64,000 nt of DNA. Origin: Bacteriovoracaceae bacterium UBA4096 (GTDB taxonomy: Bacteria; Bdellovibrionota; Bacteriovoracia; Bacteriovoracales; Bacteriovoracaceae). Positions 35,782 to 43,870 of this stretch are shown piece after piece; the first letter of the stretch is position 1, and every line of letters begins with the position of its first letter. Below the pieces are notes generated by a model. It saw only the letters and a list, made by a program, of their open reading frames with translations. It made no database searches and was not told where the DNA came from. A program made the translations under genes and the position numbers. The stretch covers positions 40,471 through 104,470 of the forward strand of contig DFXY01000041.1 of NCBI GenBank assembly GCA_002381945.1. Reading direction: 5' to 3'.

Positions 35782-37695
35782 TTAAATCTTACAACCAATA
35801 ATATGGCAAACTTCTTCCAAGGTTTGGACTTTTTGTGACAGGGCTATGGATCTCGAACCATAATGATTAAGATGTGAACCATCGCGATAAACTAAAACGT
35901 CTCCGGAAAAAGCCGATTTTATAGGAACTTCAAAGAATAAGAACTGTGGTCTTCCTTCAATAAGTCCTTTAATTTGAGTTTCAGTCTTGTTAAGGGCGGA
36001 ACTGATTCGATTTTTTAGTTCAGGCAGGGATCTCATTTGCACTGGTGCATATTTCGCTCGAATATAACTAAAATAAAGGAAGTTATCTAGCGTGGGGATT
36101 TGTGCCATGACTACAGTAGGTTTCTTCTTGGCCTCAAGGATATCCAAAGTCTTTTTAAAACTCTCATCAAACCCCTTGAAAAAGGTTTTGTAGCGGGCCC
36201 AATTCCCAGCAATGATGACAACATCGAAGTGATCAATGTTTTTTGCAACATCGGCCAGGTGCTCAGGACAACGGCGACTGGAGCCTCTTAAAATAGAAGC
36301 TTTCATTTCCTCGGTTTGATAGAGAAGCGGAGGACAAGAATTTCTAGATCGAGAGAAAAAATTTACTTCCGCTCCGGTCAGGCTCTCCAGCCAAAAGGCC
36401 TGAAAGTGGCCAGCGAAGGAATCACCAAAGAGAAGAACTTTGGGCGCCTTAGCTTTAACAGTAATGAGATTACAATCACGAATATTTTTCTTTTCGCAAA
36501 ACTTACTTCCTTGAAAGTTCGTTTCGATTTTATATTCCTCAATTTTTGAGATTCTCTGAGGGAGTCCATCGGTCTTTTTTGTTACATGTAAAACTGCTCC
36601 GCAAACAAGGCCTGGAACCAATAAATAACGAACAAAAGACTGCTTAAAGGTAAATTTCACCTGATAGAGAGGAACTTCAAAGAACTTCTTGGTTAAAATT
36701 GAAAGGAAAAGGGTCACTCCAATATAGATAAATGATTCAACATGTCCGGGATAACTTTTTCCGGAGGTATAACGGTAGAAAGATAATAGGGGCCAATGCC
36801 AGAGATAAATCGGGTAGGAGTGCTGTCCAATATATGTCAGGACCTTTGAGGACATGAGCGTCTTAAATGCACTTTTTTCTTGGCAGTGACAGCTATAAAT
36901 AATTAAAGCTGTGGCAATACAAGGAATGAGCGTCAGGAGACCGGGAAAATTCGAGTTCAGATCTATTAGCCAAAAAGTGGAAAGCAGAGCTATTAAGCTT
37001 ATAAAAGCAGTGGGAGTACTGACTTTAGCACTAAGTTTAAAGCGGTAGTTTTGCTCGATAAAGGCGATGAGACAACCAATTAGAAGTTCATGTCCACGAG
37101 TAAAGAGTGAAAAGTAGGCCACATCTTTTGTCGCAATACTTTTTGTCATGAAGTAGGACGCAGCGATGGAGCTCAGAATTAAGGATATCCATGTTAGCAA
37201 TCTTCCACGCTTGGACTTTATTTTCCATAAGAGGGCCAGCATGAGGGGCCAGAGGATATAAAACTGCTCTTCGATGGCCAGAGACCAGGTATGGAGCAGT
37301 GGAAACTCATCAGAAGTAGGTGCGAAATAGTCCACACTTTTTGAGAAAAAGCGATTGGATGAAAAAGTCAGGGCAGCGATCCCAGATCTGGCGAAGGTGT
37401 AGAGATCGTTCGGCAGCATGAATAAGCAGCCTAGAAGAAAAGAAACCACCACAATCAGAAGTAAAGAAGGAATGATTCTTCTAATCCTTCTCGAATAGAA
37501 CTCTTTGAAATCGATTTTATTATTTTTAGCAAGACTAAATAGAAGTCCGGAAGAGATCAAATAACCTGAAATAACAAAAAAGACATCGACACCGATGAAA
37601 CCACCTGGAACGAGATCCGGCTCCAAATGAAAAAAGAAAACACTTAGAATCGCAATGGCACGAAGTCCGTCTATTTCGGGTCTATATTTTAACAT
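35782..37695 (-). CDS. OafA/YrhL-type acyltransferase with SGNH domain
   Basis: This 637-residue protein starts with YRPEIDGLRAIAILSVFFFH, whose final His is the usual catalytic residue, then GGFIGVDVFFVISGYLIS. About ten membrane helices run to residue 370. The C-terminal domain has LLFGDSFAGHF (SGNH block I) and YRDGSHLNHYG with the Asp and His of block V, forming a periplasmic esterase-like transfer domain. Such proteins O-acetylate O-antigen or other surface glycans using acetyl groups moved across the inner membrane. Its closeness to the polysaccharide locus supports that role. Confidence 0.88.
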   Translation of the reverse strand: MLKYRPEIDGLRAIAILSVFFFHLEPDLVPGGFIGVDVFFVISGYLISSGLLFSLAKNNKIDFKEFYSRRIRRIIPSLLLIVVVSFLLGCLFMLPNDLYTFARSGIAALTFSSNRFFSKSVDYFAPTSDEFPLLHTWSLAIEEQFYILWPLMLALLWKIKSKRGRLLTWISLILSSIAASYFMTKSIATKDVAYFSLFTRGHELLIGCLIAFIEQNYRFKLSAKVSTPTAFISLIALLSTFWLIDLNSNFPGLLTLIPCIATALIIYSCHCQEKSAFKTLMSSKVLTYIGQHSYPIYLWHWPLLSFYRYTSGKSYPGHVESFIYIGVTLFLSILTKKFFEVPLYQVKFTFKQSFVRYLLVPGLVCGAVLHVTKKTDGLPQRISKIEEYKIETNFQGSKFCEKKNIRDCNLITVKAKAPKVLLFGDSFAGHFQAFWLESLTGAEVNFFSRSRNSCPPLLYQTEEMKASILRGSSRRCPEHLADVAKNIDHFDVVIIAGNWARYKTFFKGFDESFKKTLDILEAKKKPTVVMAQIPTLDNFLYFSYIRAKYAPVQMRSLPELKNRISSALNKTETQIKGLIEGRPQFLFFEVPIKSAFSGDVLVYRDGSHLNHYGSRSIALSQKVQTLEEVCHIIGCKI

Positions 37696-37765
37696 CCAAT
37701 AACTCTAACTTTTTGACGCAGAAAATGCATAGAGAAAAAATATCATACTGACATTGTTGGTATCG

Positions 37766-37786
37766 AAAGGTGTCAGCTACCTTTTT
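37766..37786 (+). repeat. REP-like element, type A
   Basis: Reads AAAGGTGTCAGCTACC followed by five T. It lies in the divergent gap between the acyltransferase start (37695) and the small gene at 37987. Confidence 0.72.
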
Positions 37787-37927
37787 GGTGATGGATATCT
37801 GTATTGAAAAATATGTGAATTCTCATACCTTGAGTGCATATTTTGCCGGCCATGTTCTGTACTCGGCAGCAGAATCCTCAGTCTTGTTTGAGAAGTGTTT
37901 AATGCATTGATTTTACTTGATAATTGC

Positions 37928-37953
37928 CGAGGTATCACATTTGTGATACCTCG
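37928..37953. promoter_or_regulatory. Perfect 26-bp palindrome, likely operator
   Basis: Arms CGAGGTATCACA and TGTGATACCTCG are separated by TT. It lies about 33 bp before the first gene of a two-gene unit whose second product has ribbon-helix-helix-like segments. Lack of a following T-run argues against a terminator. Autoregulation by that protein is a testable inference. Confidence 0.6.
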
Positions 37954-37986
37954 CTTTGGGAGTTTAGTCGATGAGGTTGTAGGCCT

Positions 37987-38262
37987 TTGGGAAGAGCGAA
38001 GGAATCCCCTAATCTCTCAATTAATGAGTTCAATGCAGTATTAAATCGCATCTATGTGACAGAGAATTTCCAATGGATTCCCAGGGAAAGTGAGAATGGT
38101 CCTCATGGAAAAGACGGAGAGGACGACTGTTTTAAATTTGAGTGTGAAGTACAGTTCGGGGGAGTATTTGAAATTGAAACGAAGAGATATTTCATAAAAG
38201 GGTATTTCTTTGAAAAAACTGAGCTAAAGGGTGTCACTATCCAAAGCTTCAGAGAGGTTTAG
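37987..38262 (+). CDS. Small protein of unknown function, first gene of a two-gene unit
   Basis: This 91-residue protein would start at a TTG; no ATG or GTG start fits upstream because of a stop at 37972. It has GPHGKDGEDDCFKFECEV and a tidy alternating end (KRYFIKGYFFEKTELKG, VTIQSFREV) that suggests a beta-rich fold. I do not recognise the family. It is followed after one base by a gene with DNA-binding-like segments and preceded by a 26-bp palindrome, a layout like toxin-antitoxin or other autoregulated pairs. Whether it is a toxin is unknown. Confidence 0.5.
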   Translation: MGRAKESPNLSINEFNAVLNRIYVTENFQWIPRESENGPHGKDGEDDCFKFECEVQFGGVFEIETKRYFIKGYFFEKTELKGVTIQSFREV

Positions 38263-38263
38263 G

Positions 38264-38833
38264 ATGAAAAAAACGATAGAAAAAGAATTTTTAGGGAACC
38301 AATTTAAATATTCGACAGAAGTCGATGAAGCTACGGGCAAAGCTCTTTGGACCAAAGAGATTGATATGCAATTTTCTAAATGGCTTTACGAGTTGAAAAA
38401 TAAAGACCGCGAATTATTTAAGATCCAATATTCAGTTGCATCAAAAGCCTATGATGTCCTTAATCACCTTAAAGACATCATAGGTGTTTATGATGATTCA
38501 TTATTAGTAAGAGCAATTACGATTACCTTCATTAATTACGTTGATACTCGTAAAGGCAGAGGTATTTTACAGAAATTAGGTGAATATAAAAAGTCGCCCG
38601 ATCTTGATGTCTTGATGCAAGGTCAGACACTGAAAAAAAATCTCTATTTTTCTCCAAGTGGGATGAGGGATATAGAGGCTTACTCTAAATTAACCGGCCT
38701 GAAGAAATCAGCAGTTATTCAAAATGCACTTTATTCAATTCTTCTTCTTTCAATTAATGAAGATGCAGAAATTAAAAAATTTTGGGAAGAAGTCATTTTA
38801 AATCAAATCACAGTGATTGCTAAAGCAGCTTAA
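38264..38833 (+). CDS. Protein with two ribbon-helix-helix-like segments
   Basis: The product has 189 residues from the ATG at 38264, which has AGAGG about ten bases upstream. Segments YSVASKAYDVLNHLKDIIG...DDSLLVRAITITFINYV (about 63-103) and LYFSPSGMRDIEAYSKLTG...KKSAVIQNALYSILLL (about 130-165) both resemble the strand-helix-helix pattern of RHH DNA-binding proteins (x-SxSx..R/L-E-A-L). One protein could thus supply a paired fold. It is coupled to the 91-residue gene upstream and may bind the palindrome at 37928. The RHH assignment is by eye. Confidence 0.5.
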   Translation: MKKTIEKEFLGNQFKYSTEVDEATGKALWTKEIDMQFSKWLYELKNKDRELFKIQYSVASKAYDVLNHLKDIIGVYDDSLLVRAITITFINYVDTRKGRGILQKLGEYKKSPDLDVLMQGQTLKKNLYFSPSGMRDIEAYSKLTGLKKSAVIQNALYSILLLSINEDAEIKKFWEEVILNQITVIAKAA

Positions 38834-38839
38834 TTTGAG

Positions 38840-38857
38840 AAGTGTCAGCTACCTTTT
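38840..38857 (+). repeat. REP-like element, type A
   Basis: Reads AAGTGTCAGCTACCTTTT and starts 7 bp after the stop codon of the RHH-like gene. Confidence 0.65.
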
Positions 38858-38921
38858 TTTGAAATCGGAAACCTGGGAGGGCGAAAACTCCACTGAATAT
38901 TTTCTGAGCTTATAGAACCAA

Positions 38922-38942
38922 AATAAGTAGCGTCTACCTTTT
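38922..38942 (+). repeat. REP-like element, type B
   Basis: Contains GTAGCGTCTACCTTTT with a damaged left arm (AATAA in place of AAAAG). Confidence 0.62.
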
Positions 38943-39066
38943 AACCTTATTTCAAAATTGAACTAATAGTACCTACGGAGCTATTTTTGGCAGTCACATC
39001 AACTTATCCCGAGTAAGAAACTCCTTTCTCACTAAAAGGAGTGTGCGATGAAATTCTTAATTTTTA

Positions 39067-39176
39067 TTCTTAGGTCTTCCCGCCCATTTAACTTGAAAAG
39101 GGTGAAGAGGTGTTAGTGGAAATGCCGTTTCATCTTTTTTTGAAAGAGAGAAGGCCATGAACGATATTCAATGTGT
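39067..39176 (+). repeat. 86-bp dispersed repeat, copy 2, plus adjoining 24-bp segment
   Basis: Positions 39067-39152 match 35455-35540. The directly following 39153-39176 match 35721-35744 with one difference. The 180 bp between these pieces in copy 1 are absent here, so one copy has suffered an insertion or deletion at an AA microhomology. Confidence 0.75.
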
Positions 39177-39283
39177 TAGGGAAATCTGGTTTCGCAAGCT
39201 CGAACATAGATTTAAGAAATGTCCATGGATGAATAGTAAAGATTTGTTTTTATTGGTTTTAATAATTTAAAACAGGAACGAGG

Positions 39284-39311
39284 TTGCAAATAGTTGCAAT
39301 TGCGATAAAAT
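39284..39311 (+). promoter_or_regulatory. Promoter just before the toxin-antitoxin-like pair, possibly leaderless
   Basis: TTGCAA (39284-39289) and TAAAAT (39306-39311) are spaced by 16 bp. The TTGCAA hexamer is repeated at 39294 and a GCAATTGC palindrome overlaps the spacer, possibly an operator. Transcription would start about at the ATG at 39316, with no Shine-Dalgarno before it. Confidence 0.45.
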
Positions 39312-39315
39312 ACTT

Positions 39316-39612
39316 ATGAGAAGAGAATGTGCGATTTCAAAAATTGTAGTTAATAGTATCTTGATCGAGAAAGTGATCATAGATGATCACGTTGACAAGC
39401 ACATCGATCATATTGACGACAATCTAGTTTTGATGGTCGTTAGGCTGCTAGATGGAAAAGACTTTGATCCTGTGAGCATTGATGAAGTTTATGAGTATTA
39501 CGCTACGAAAATTAAGTTTGACGAGAAGTGGTATAAACTCATTTGGCTTTTAGAAGATGGATGTTTTTACCTTGGAGTAATAACTCTTTTTAGAGATAGG
39601 AGATTAGAGTGA
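39316..39612 (+). CDS. Toxin-like small protein of a toxin-antitoxin-type pair
   Basis: This 98-residue protein has IEKVIIDDHVDKHIDHI, DNLVLMVVRLLDGKDF and WYKLIWLLEDGCFYLGVITLFRD. The last segment, a hydrophobic beta hairpin with WLLED, is reminiscent of RelE/HigB-fold or DUF4258-like toxins, though I cannot name the family. It overlaps by 4 nt a gene for an XRE-type helix-turn-helix protein, the usual toxin-first HigBA-like order. The only in-frame ATG is at 39316. Confidence 0.6.
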   Translation: MRRECAISKIVVNSILIEKVIIDDHVDKHIDHIDDNLVLMVVRLLDGKDFDPVSIDEVYEYYATKIKFDEKWYKLIWLLEDGCFYLGVITLFRDRRLE

Positions 39613-39920
39613 ATCATCCCCAAAAAATACAAATTGATAAATTTCTCGACTCTCTGTCAGATGAGGATTTTTCTATCCTCATTCCGGAAGACGCTTCAGA
39701 GGTGGATAAAGTAAAATTTGAAATCTGCAGAAACTTTGTTGTTTATCTTCGCGAACATAAAAAGACGCAGGTTGAATTAGCAAACCTATTAGGGGTTGAT
39801 AAATCAAGAATTAACTGGATTGTTAAATATCGTATTGAACATTTTTCGATTGATTATCTTTATGCCTTATTGAAGCAACTGAAACCGAATGTTGAACTTA
39901 AGCTTTTTCCAGCGGCATGA
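39609..39920 (+). CDS. XRE-family helix-turn-helix protein, HigA-like antitoxin
   Basis: This 103-residue protein starts at a GTG inside the upstream stop. RNFVVYLREHKKTQVELANL and GVDKSRINWIVKYRIEHFSI form a classical five-helix HTH (about 48-82), with TQVELANLLGV as recognition region. LLKQLKPNVELKLF is the usual strand ending of HigA-type antitoxins. It should neutralise the 98-residue partner and repress the shared promoter, in keeping with the repeated TTGCAA box upstream. Confidence 0.75.
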   Translation: MNHPQKIQIDKFLDSLSDEDFSILIPEDASEVDKVKFEICRNFVVYLREHKKTQVELANLLGVDKSRINWIVKYRIEHFSIDYLYALLKQLKPNVELKLFPAA

Positions 39921-39927
39921 TATTAGC

Positions 39928-39946
39928 TTATACCAGCTACTTTTTG
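39928..39946 (+). repeat. Degenerate REP-like element, type A
   Basis: TTATACCAGCTACTTTTT keeps the CCAGCTAC core but has lost the left arm. It lies between the antitoxin stop and the stop of the convergent ligase-like gene. Confidence 0.45.
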
Positions 39947-41085
39947 GCCGTACTTAGAGCGTAGAGAAAAAAGATCATCGATGCGTTATTAGCGTCGAAA
40001 GTAACCTCAAACTGACTTGAAACCACTAATGCCACCCCAAACGGAATAACCAGCGCTCTGGTTAACCCACCGGTCTTGAAGGATTCCCATGCCCAAGAAA
40101 TCAACCAACCCAGGAATAAAAAGAGGCCGACAAGTCCAGTCCCTGAAGCGACTTCTAAGAATAAATTATGCGAATGAGCATCGTGATATTCTTTAGCATC
40201 AAGATCGTAGTCAGTTTTAATTCGCTTGAGTTGTGAATGAAAATTCGAAAGCCCCCAACCCAAAATCGGCTTTTCTTGTGTCGCGATAATGGCCGCTTGC
40301 CACTGACTTCTACGAATGACATCAGATGGATTGTTTTTATTAGTGAGAAATCTCGATTCATATTGTCCTGAACCAAAAAGATAAATACTTCCCAGACCCA
40401 GAACGCCCAGAACCGCTAGACCGCCAAGAGTCAGACCTAACTTCGGCTTATAAAAATAAAGCACAAAGGGAATTCCGCACAGAAATCCTAGAAGGCCGCC
40501 TCGGGTATAAGTCAGGTACATTCCCACAAATCCCAAAACAAAGGCGACGGCACCCATTTTGAAATCAAACCACTGCTTGATCTTTTCCCGGTGGAGCAGG
40601 GCGCTTAAAAGGCTCAGGAGGATCATGGCCGATCCATAACCATAGCGCATAGTATCTGTAAGGCTTTTCACCCGGGCCTTGCCGGAGAAGAAAAACTCCC
40701 AACAACAATAAAGGCCTGCCACGATCATGCTGAATAAGAAGACTCGGACCAGATTTTTCTTAAGCTGGTCACTGGCCTCATTAAGCCAAACCCGCAAAAC
40801 AAAGATCCCGCCGATCCCATAGAGAAAGTACTTAATTCGTCCGAAGTTCTTAGAAGGCTTAGGAACCAAGTCTAAGTTGATCACCAGACTCAGGGCCGCC
40901 ACAACCGCAAAGGCCAAAAGGAACCAGGCACTTTTTGGAAGCTGGATGTTTTTTTCTTTAATCGCCAAGAAAGTGAAGTAGGCGAGTGGGACTGCAAACA
41001 GGATCTGATAGATCGAAAGAATACTAACAGAGGTAAGGATCCCAGCTGCGAGGAAAAATAGGGCGGCGGTTGTCATTTTAATCAT
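39937..41085 (-). CDS. O-antigen ligase/polymerase-like membrane protein (Wzy_C family)
   Basis: About 382 residues with some eleven hydrophobic helices. A large periplasmic loop contains GWGLSNFHSQLKRI and YHDAHSHNLFLEVASGTGLVG, the His-containing Wzy_C motif of WaaL ligases and Wzy polymerases, together with TYTRGGLLGFLCG. With an ABC exporter in the window, a WaaL role joining glycan to lipid A-core is likelier than a Wzy role. The start is uncertain. An ATG at 41103 lies inside a REP element with AGGAGG only one base upstream, while ATGs at 41085 or 41076 avoid the repeat but lack good spacing. Confidence 0.75.
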   Translation of the reverse strand: MIKMTTAALFFLAAGILTSVSILSIYQILFAVPLAYFTFLAIKEKNIQLPKSAWFLLAFAVVAALSLVINLDLVPKPSKNFGRIKYFLYGIGGIFVLRVWLNEASDQLKKNLVRVFLFSMIVAGLYCCWEFFFSGKARVKSLTDTMRYGYGSAMILLSLLSALLHREKIKQWFDFKMGAVAFVLGFVGMYLTYTRGGLLGFLCGIPFVLYFYKPKLGLTLGGLAVLGVLGLGSIYLFGSGQYESRFLTNKNNPSDVIRRSQWQAAIIATQEKPILGWGLSNFHSQLKRIKTDYDLDAKEYHDAHSHNLFLEVASGTGLVGLFLFLGWLISWAWESFKTGGLTRALVIPFGVALVVSSQFEVTFDANNASMIFFLYALSTAKK

Positions 41086-41089
41086 ACCC

Positions 41090-41107
41090 AAAAGGTACCG
41101 CATACCT
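41090..41107 (+). repeat. REP-like element, type B, at the 5' end of the ligase-like gene
   Basis: Reads AAAAGGTACCGCATACCT. It overlaps the possible upstream start and Shine-Dalgarno of the ligase-like gene. Confidence 0.6.
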
Positions 41108-41133
41108 CCTGAAAGTGTCTACCGGCGATGTCG

Positions 41134-41150
41134 AAAAGGTGCCAGGTAAA
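41134..41150 (+). repeat. REP-like half element, type A
   Basis: Reads AAAAGGTGCCAGGTAAA; the right arm is altered. It lies 27 bp from the preceding element, forming a pair. Confidence 0.55.
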
Positions 41151-41226
41151 GTCCAAACTAGAAATCTTTAATCTTGGCCATCAAATTGCTTCATCCATGT
41201 TAGACTACTTCCATTCCCGGAGGTAG

Positions 41227-41559
41227 ATGATGGGAGCGATTGTGTTTGATAATTTTGTTTTTGATTCATGGTTGAATAAGAAGTCCGATGAGATTTTATC
41301 CAAGGTTGATAAGTCCACCATATCAACAGAAGAAATGCTAACCTTGATCCTTAAGGCCCAGACTAATCACTTTCATCATATGGATGTTGAGTTTCGTGAG
41401 GAATTTAAAAGGATTGATGATCGTTTCGAGTCAATGAATTCAAAAATGGATGCTAGGTTCGAGGCAATGAACTCAAAAATGGACGATAAATTTAAATGGC
41501 AAGTTGGTATAATCGTCACTCTCTTCGCAGGAATCTACTTCAAGCTATTTCTTGGTTGA
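41227..41559 (+). CDS. Small coiled-coil protein with C-terminal membrane helix
   Basis: This protein has 110 residues, or 109 from the ATG at 41230, which is better spaced from GGAGG at 41219. Residues about 55-90 contain two near-identical heptad units (RFESMNSKMDA, RFEAMNSKMDD), and KWQVGIIVTLFAGIYFKLFLG is a C-terminal transmembrane segment. It resembles DUF1640/CCDC90-type membrane-tethered coiled coils found near toxin-antitoxin and mobile genes. Function unknown. Confidence 0.65.
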   Translation: MMGAIVFDNFVFDSWLNKKSDEILSKVDKSTISTEEMLTLILKAQTNHFHHMDVEFREEFKRIDDRFESMNSKMDARFEAMNSKMDDKFKWQVGIIVTLFAGIYFKLFLG

Positions 41560-41725
41560 AATGTCCTGTAGGGACTATTAAGAAAAATTGAGTTAATTTT
41601 TCTCCCCCGATAATTTGGTAGGATGATGATGATCTAGCTCATTGATTTGAAGAGCTGGACTTAAGATTTCTTAAACTTGGATTTCTTAGAATTCAAATCG
41701 CAAAGTAATCACTAACATAGTTGCT

Positions 41726-42400
41726 ATGCTTGCTTGTTATTGTGATGAAAGATCTATTTCTGAATTTCCTTTTGATGAATTGAGAAGCCATTTTCAAATT
41801 GACCTCTTTCATGATTCTATTGTTTTCAAAGATGCCTTAAAGGAAAAGCGCTACTCAGCAATCCTGCTAAATTCCGATCTTGATTTATTAAAAGCGATAC
41901 AAGCCGAGTCTCACTATAATGGTTGTCCTATTATTGTTACGGCGCCAAAGGAAAAAGAAGCGCATAGATTAAAAGCACTTAGGGCAGGGGCATATGATTT
42001 CTATTCCAGTAATATGAAGCCTTACGAGCTTGTCTTGAAGCTTAAGAATAACGAAAAAAATTTCATTAGAATGAATAGTGCGCTTAAACTTGGGAATGTC
42101 AGTATCGCTTTCTCAGAGCTTACGACCTATTTAAATGATAGACCAATTGATCTTACGTTAATCGAAATGAAAATCCTTCGAAACCTCGTAAAAAATTATC
42201 CTAAATTGATTTCTAAACAAGATCTTGTTAATGATATCTGGCCGTCACAAAAAATTCTTCCAAAATCTATCAACACCCACATCTTCAACATTCGAACAAA
42301 GTTCAAAGAATGGGAATTTGAAGTCGTAACCGTTAAGACTGAAGGCTTCGGTTTATCACTGAAGCAGAATAGCTCGGATTTAGAAAATCTGGCCCTTTGA
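41726..42400 (+). CDS. OmpR-family response regulator with degenerate receiver
   Basis: This 224-residue protein has a receiver-like N-terminus and an OmpR-type winged helix (LTLIEMKILRNLVKNYPKLI, then the recognition region INTHIFNIRTKF). In the receiver, the acidic pair after strand 1 is missing (ACYCDERSI) and the phospho-acceptor position reads ILLNSDL, with Asn where Asp is expected. Phosphorylation is therefore doubtful and the protein may be controlled by another signal or by amount. No histidine kinase is adjacent. Confidence 0.75.
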   Translation: MLACYCDERSISEFPFDELRSHFQIDLFHDSIVFKDALKEKRYSAILLNSDLDLLKAIQAESHYNGCPIIVTAPKEKEAHRLKALRAGAYDFYSSNMKPYELVLKLKNNEKNFIRMNSALKLGNVSIAFSELTTYLNDRPIDLTLIEMKILRNLVKNYPKLISKQDLVNDIWPSQKILPKSINTHIFNIRTKFKEWEFEVVTVKTEGFGLSLKQNSSDLENLAL

Positions 42401-42412
42401 AGAGGGCCAGAT
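42387..42412 (-). terminator. Hairpin terminator, mainly for the leftward lipoprotein gene
   Basis: Arms ATCTGGCCCT and AGGGCCAGAT flank a six-base loop. On the minus strand the stem is followed by TTTTC. It overlaps the stop codon of the regulator gene, so transcripts from both sides may use it. Confidence 0.65.
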
Positions 42413-42435
42413 GGTGTTATCTATTGTGTTTTAAA

Positions 42436-43617
42436 TTATAAAGAACCAGTTGCAGAGTAGCTGCAATTTGCTGAACTTTTAGTAAATCCAATAGTATTTC
42501 CAGAAATTGATGCCAAGTTCGGAATTAAACCAGACCAACTTTCATTGAATTTTAATGAATAACTAGAATTAGTTACAGTGAATCCTAAATTAAATCCCTC
42601 GGCCCAAATACCAACATAGTCATTATTTGCAGAATAAGAACTATACCCAGAATCACATGAAGTAAAAGTGCCCCAATAATAGTCCTCGTTAGATATGCAA
42701 ACTTTAGTATCTACTTTACTGAATGTTTCAGGTGTTTCTAGATATGACGAAATGGATATTGCCCTATTGGTCATATACCTTGGATGAACAGGTTGAAGGT
42801 CACAATAATATTCATTAGACTCACTATTGCAATCTGCTTGCTCAAAATCTTCATAAGTCGTCAAATTTGCATCAGTATCATGACCTATAGCTTTCAGAAT
42901 TGAAAAACGATAATTTTTTTTACCTGAAGCCTGAACAGTTTCTTTAACTTCAAGTTTGGCCGAAAATTTATCCCAACAATTACCATCGCCTGAAATCTTA
43001 TTTAATGTAAGCCAAGTTCCATTGGTTGTTGCTACTGCTAATGTTGCCATTGTCGAATCACTAGAGAGATCTGGAAGATTAGCAAGAACATGTTCTGTCG
43101 CATCTGCAACGTTCACGTGTATTAAACCATTGCCAACTGCTGTCACTGCTGATGCGATTGCAAAGTCTGCATTTACTTCATTGGTTAAATCGATACCGCT
43201 TATTGAATATTCGGCTTCATTAAATTGGCTTAAATCAAGAACCCCATTAACTGTCTTTGATAATGATTGAATAAGTGAAGCTGCAATGTTTGGTGATTCA
43301 ATGTTGCCGGGAAGAACTAGATCTGAAATATAAATTTTTTCACCACAAGTTACAGATCCAATGACCTTATCACCCACAGAAAATGTCACTTCCTCACCAC
43401 TCTTACAAGACAAAATTCCGTTGTCTCCGGTAAAACTATTCGTTGTGCCAATGGTATACTTAAGACCTTTCACCGGGGCATCAATAAATTGTGCTTCAAT
43501 GCTATTACCCGGTGTATATACACTACTACCGCCTCCACTGCTCGAACCAGAATCTCCTCCACAGGCCACTAAGGTAAGTGGAAGTGCTATTAATACTGCT
43601 AAATTCTTCATTCGCAT
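42436..43617 (-). CDS. Exported lipoprotein of unknown function
   Basis: The product has 393 residues from the ATG at 43617, which follows GGAG with five bases between. It starts with a lipoprotein signal ending LTLVACGG (lipobox LVAC), followed by a Gly/Ser-rich linker. The body is rich in Thr, Ser, Asn and paired cysteines with no catalytic motif I recognise; FIDAPVKGLKYTI resembles a beta-strand repeat opening. It is probably anchored in the outer membrane. The terminator at 42387 follows its stop. Confidence 0.7.
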   Translation of the reverse strand: MRMKNLAVLIALPLTLVACGGDSGSSSGGGSSVYTPGNSIEAQFIDAPVKGLKYTIGTTNSFTGDNGILSCKSGEEVTFSVGDKVIGSVTCGEKIYISDLVLPGNIESPNIAASLIQSLSKTVNGVLDLSQFNEAEYSISGIDLTNEVNADFAIASAVTAVGNGLIHVNVADATEHVLANLPDLSSDSTMATLAVATTNGTWLTLNKISGDGNCWDKFSAKLEVKETVQASGKKNYRFSILKAIGHDTDANLTTYEDFEQADCNSESNEYYCDLQPVHPRYMTNRAISISSYLETPETFSKVDTKVCISNEDYYWGTFTSCDSGYSSYSANNDYVGIWAEGFNLGFTVTNSSYSLKFNESWSGLIPNLASISGNTIGFTKSSANCSYSATGSL

Positions 43618-43870
43618 CTGCTCTCCTATAGGAAATAATTTTTTATATAAAAAGATTATTGATTGGAGCAACAAAATTTCATAATTAAGATTTATGAATG
43701 TTGATTGATTTGGTTTGAGAAGTTCTGGGATCTATTTTAAACTCTTTTTAGACTAATTTAAGAACCACCCACTTCACTTCTGCAAAACTTCCATCTGCCA
43801 AATGGTATGCACTACCTTTCTCACATGCTGAAAGTTATAAGGTCTCCAACTGATCAAAAGGAGATCTTAA

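Larger units (their letters stand above)
38834..39315. other. Gene-poor gap with two REP elements, repeat copy 2 and the promoter of the next pair
   Basis: This holds a type A REP just after the stop of the RHH-like gene, a type B REP near 38922, a small hairpin at 39020-39042 (ACTCCTTT/AAAGGAGT), copy 2 of the 86-bp repeat and an AT-rich promoter region before 39316. A 22-codon ORF (39048-39116) with a good Shine-Dalgarno lies partly in the repeat but is unsupported. Confidence 0.6.

Noticed and set aside
39048..39116. 22-codon ORF with AAGGAG upstream, partly in the 86-bp repeat
   Set aside because: The frame is not kept in the other copy of the repeat, so it is probably a chance reading.
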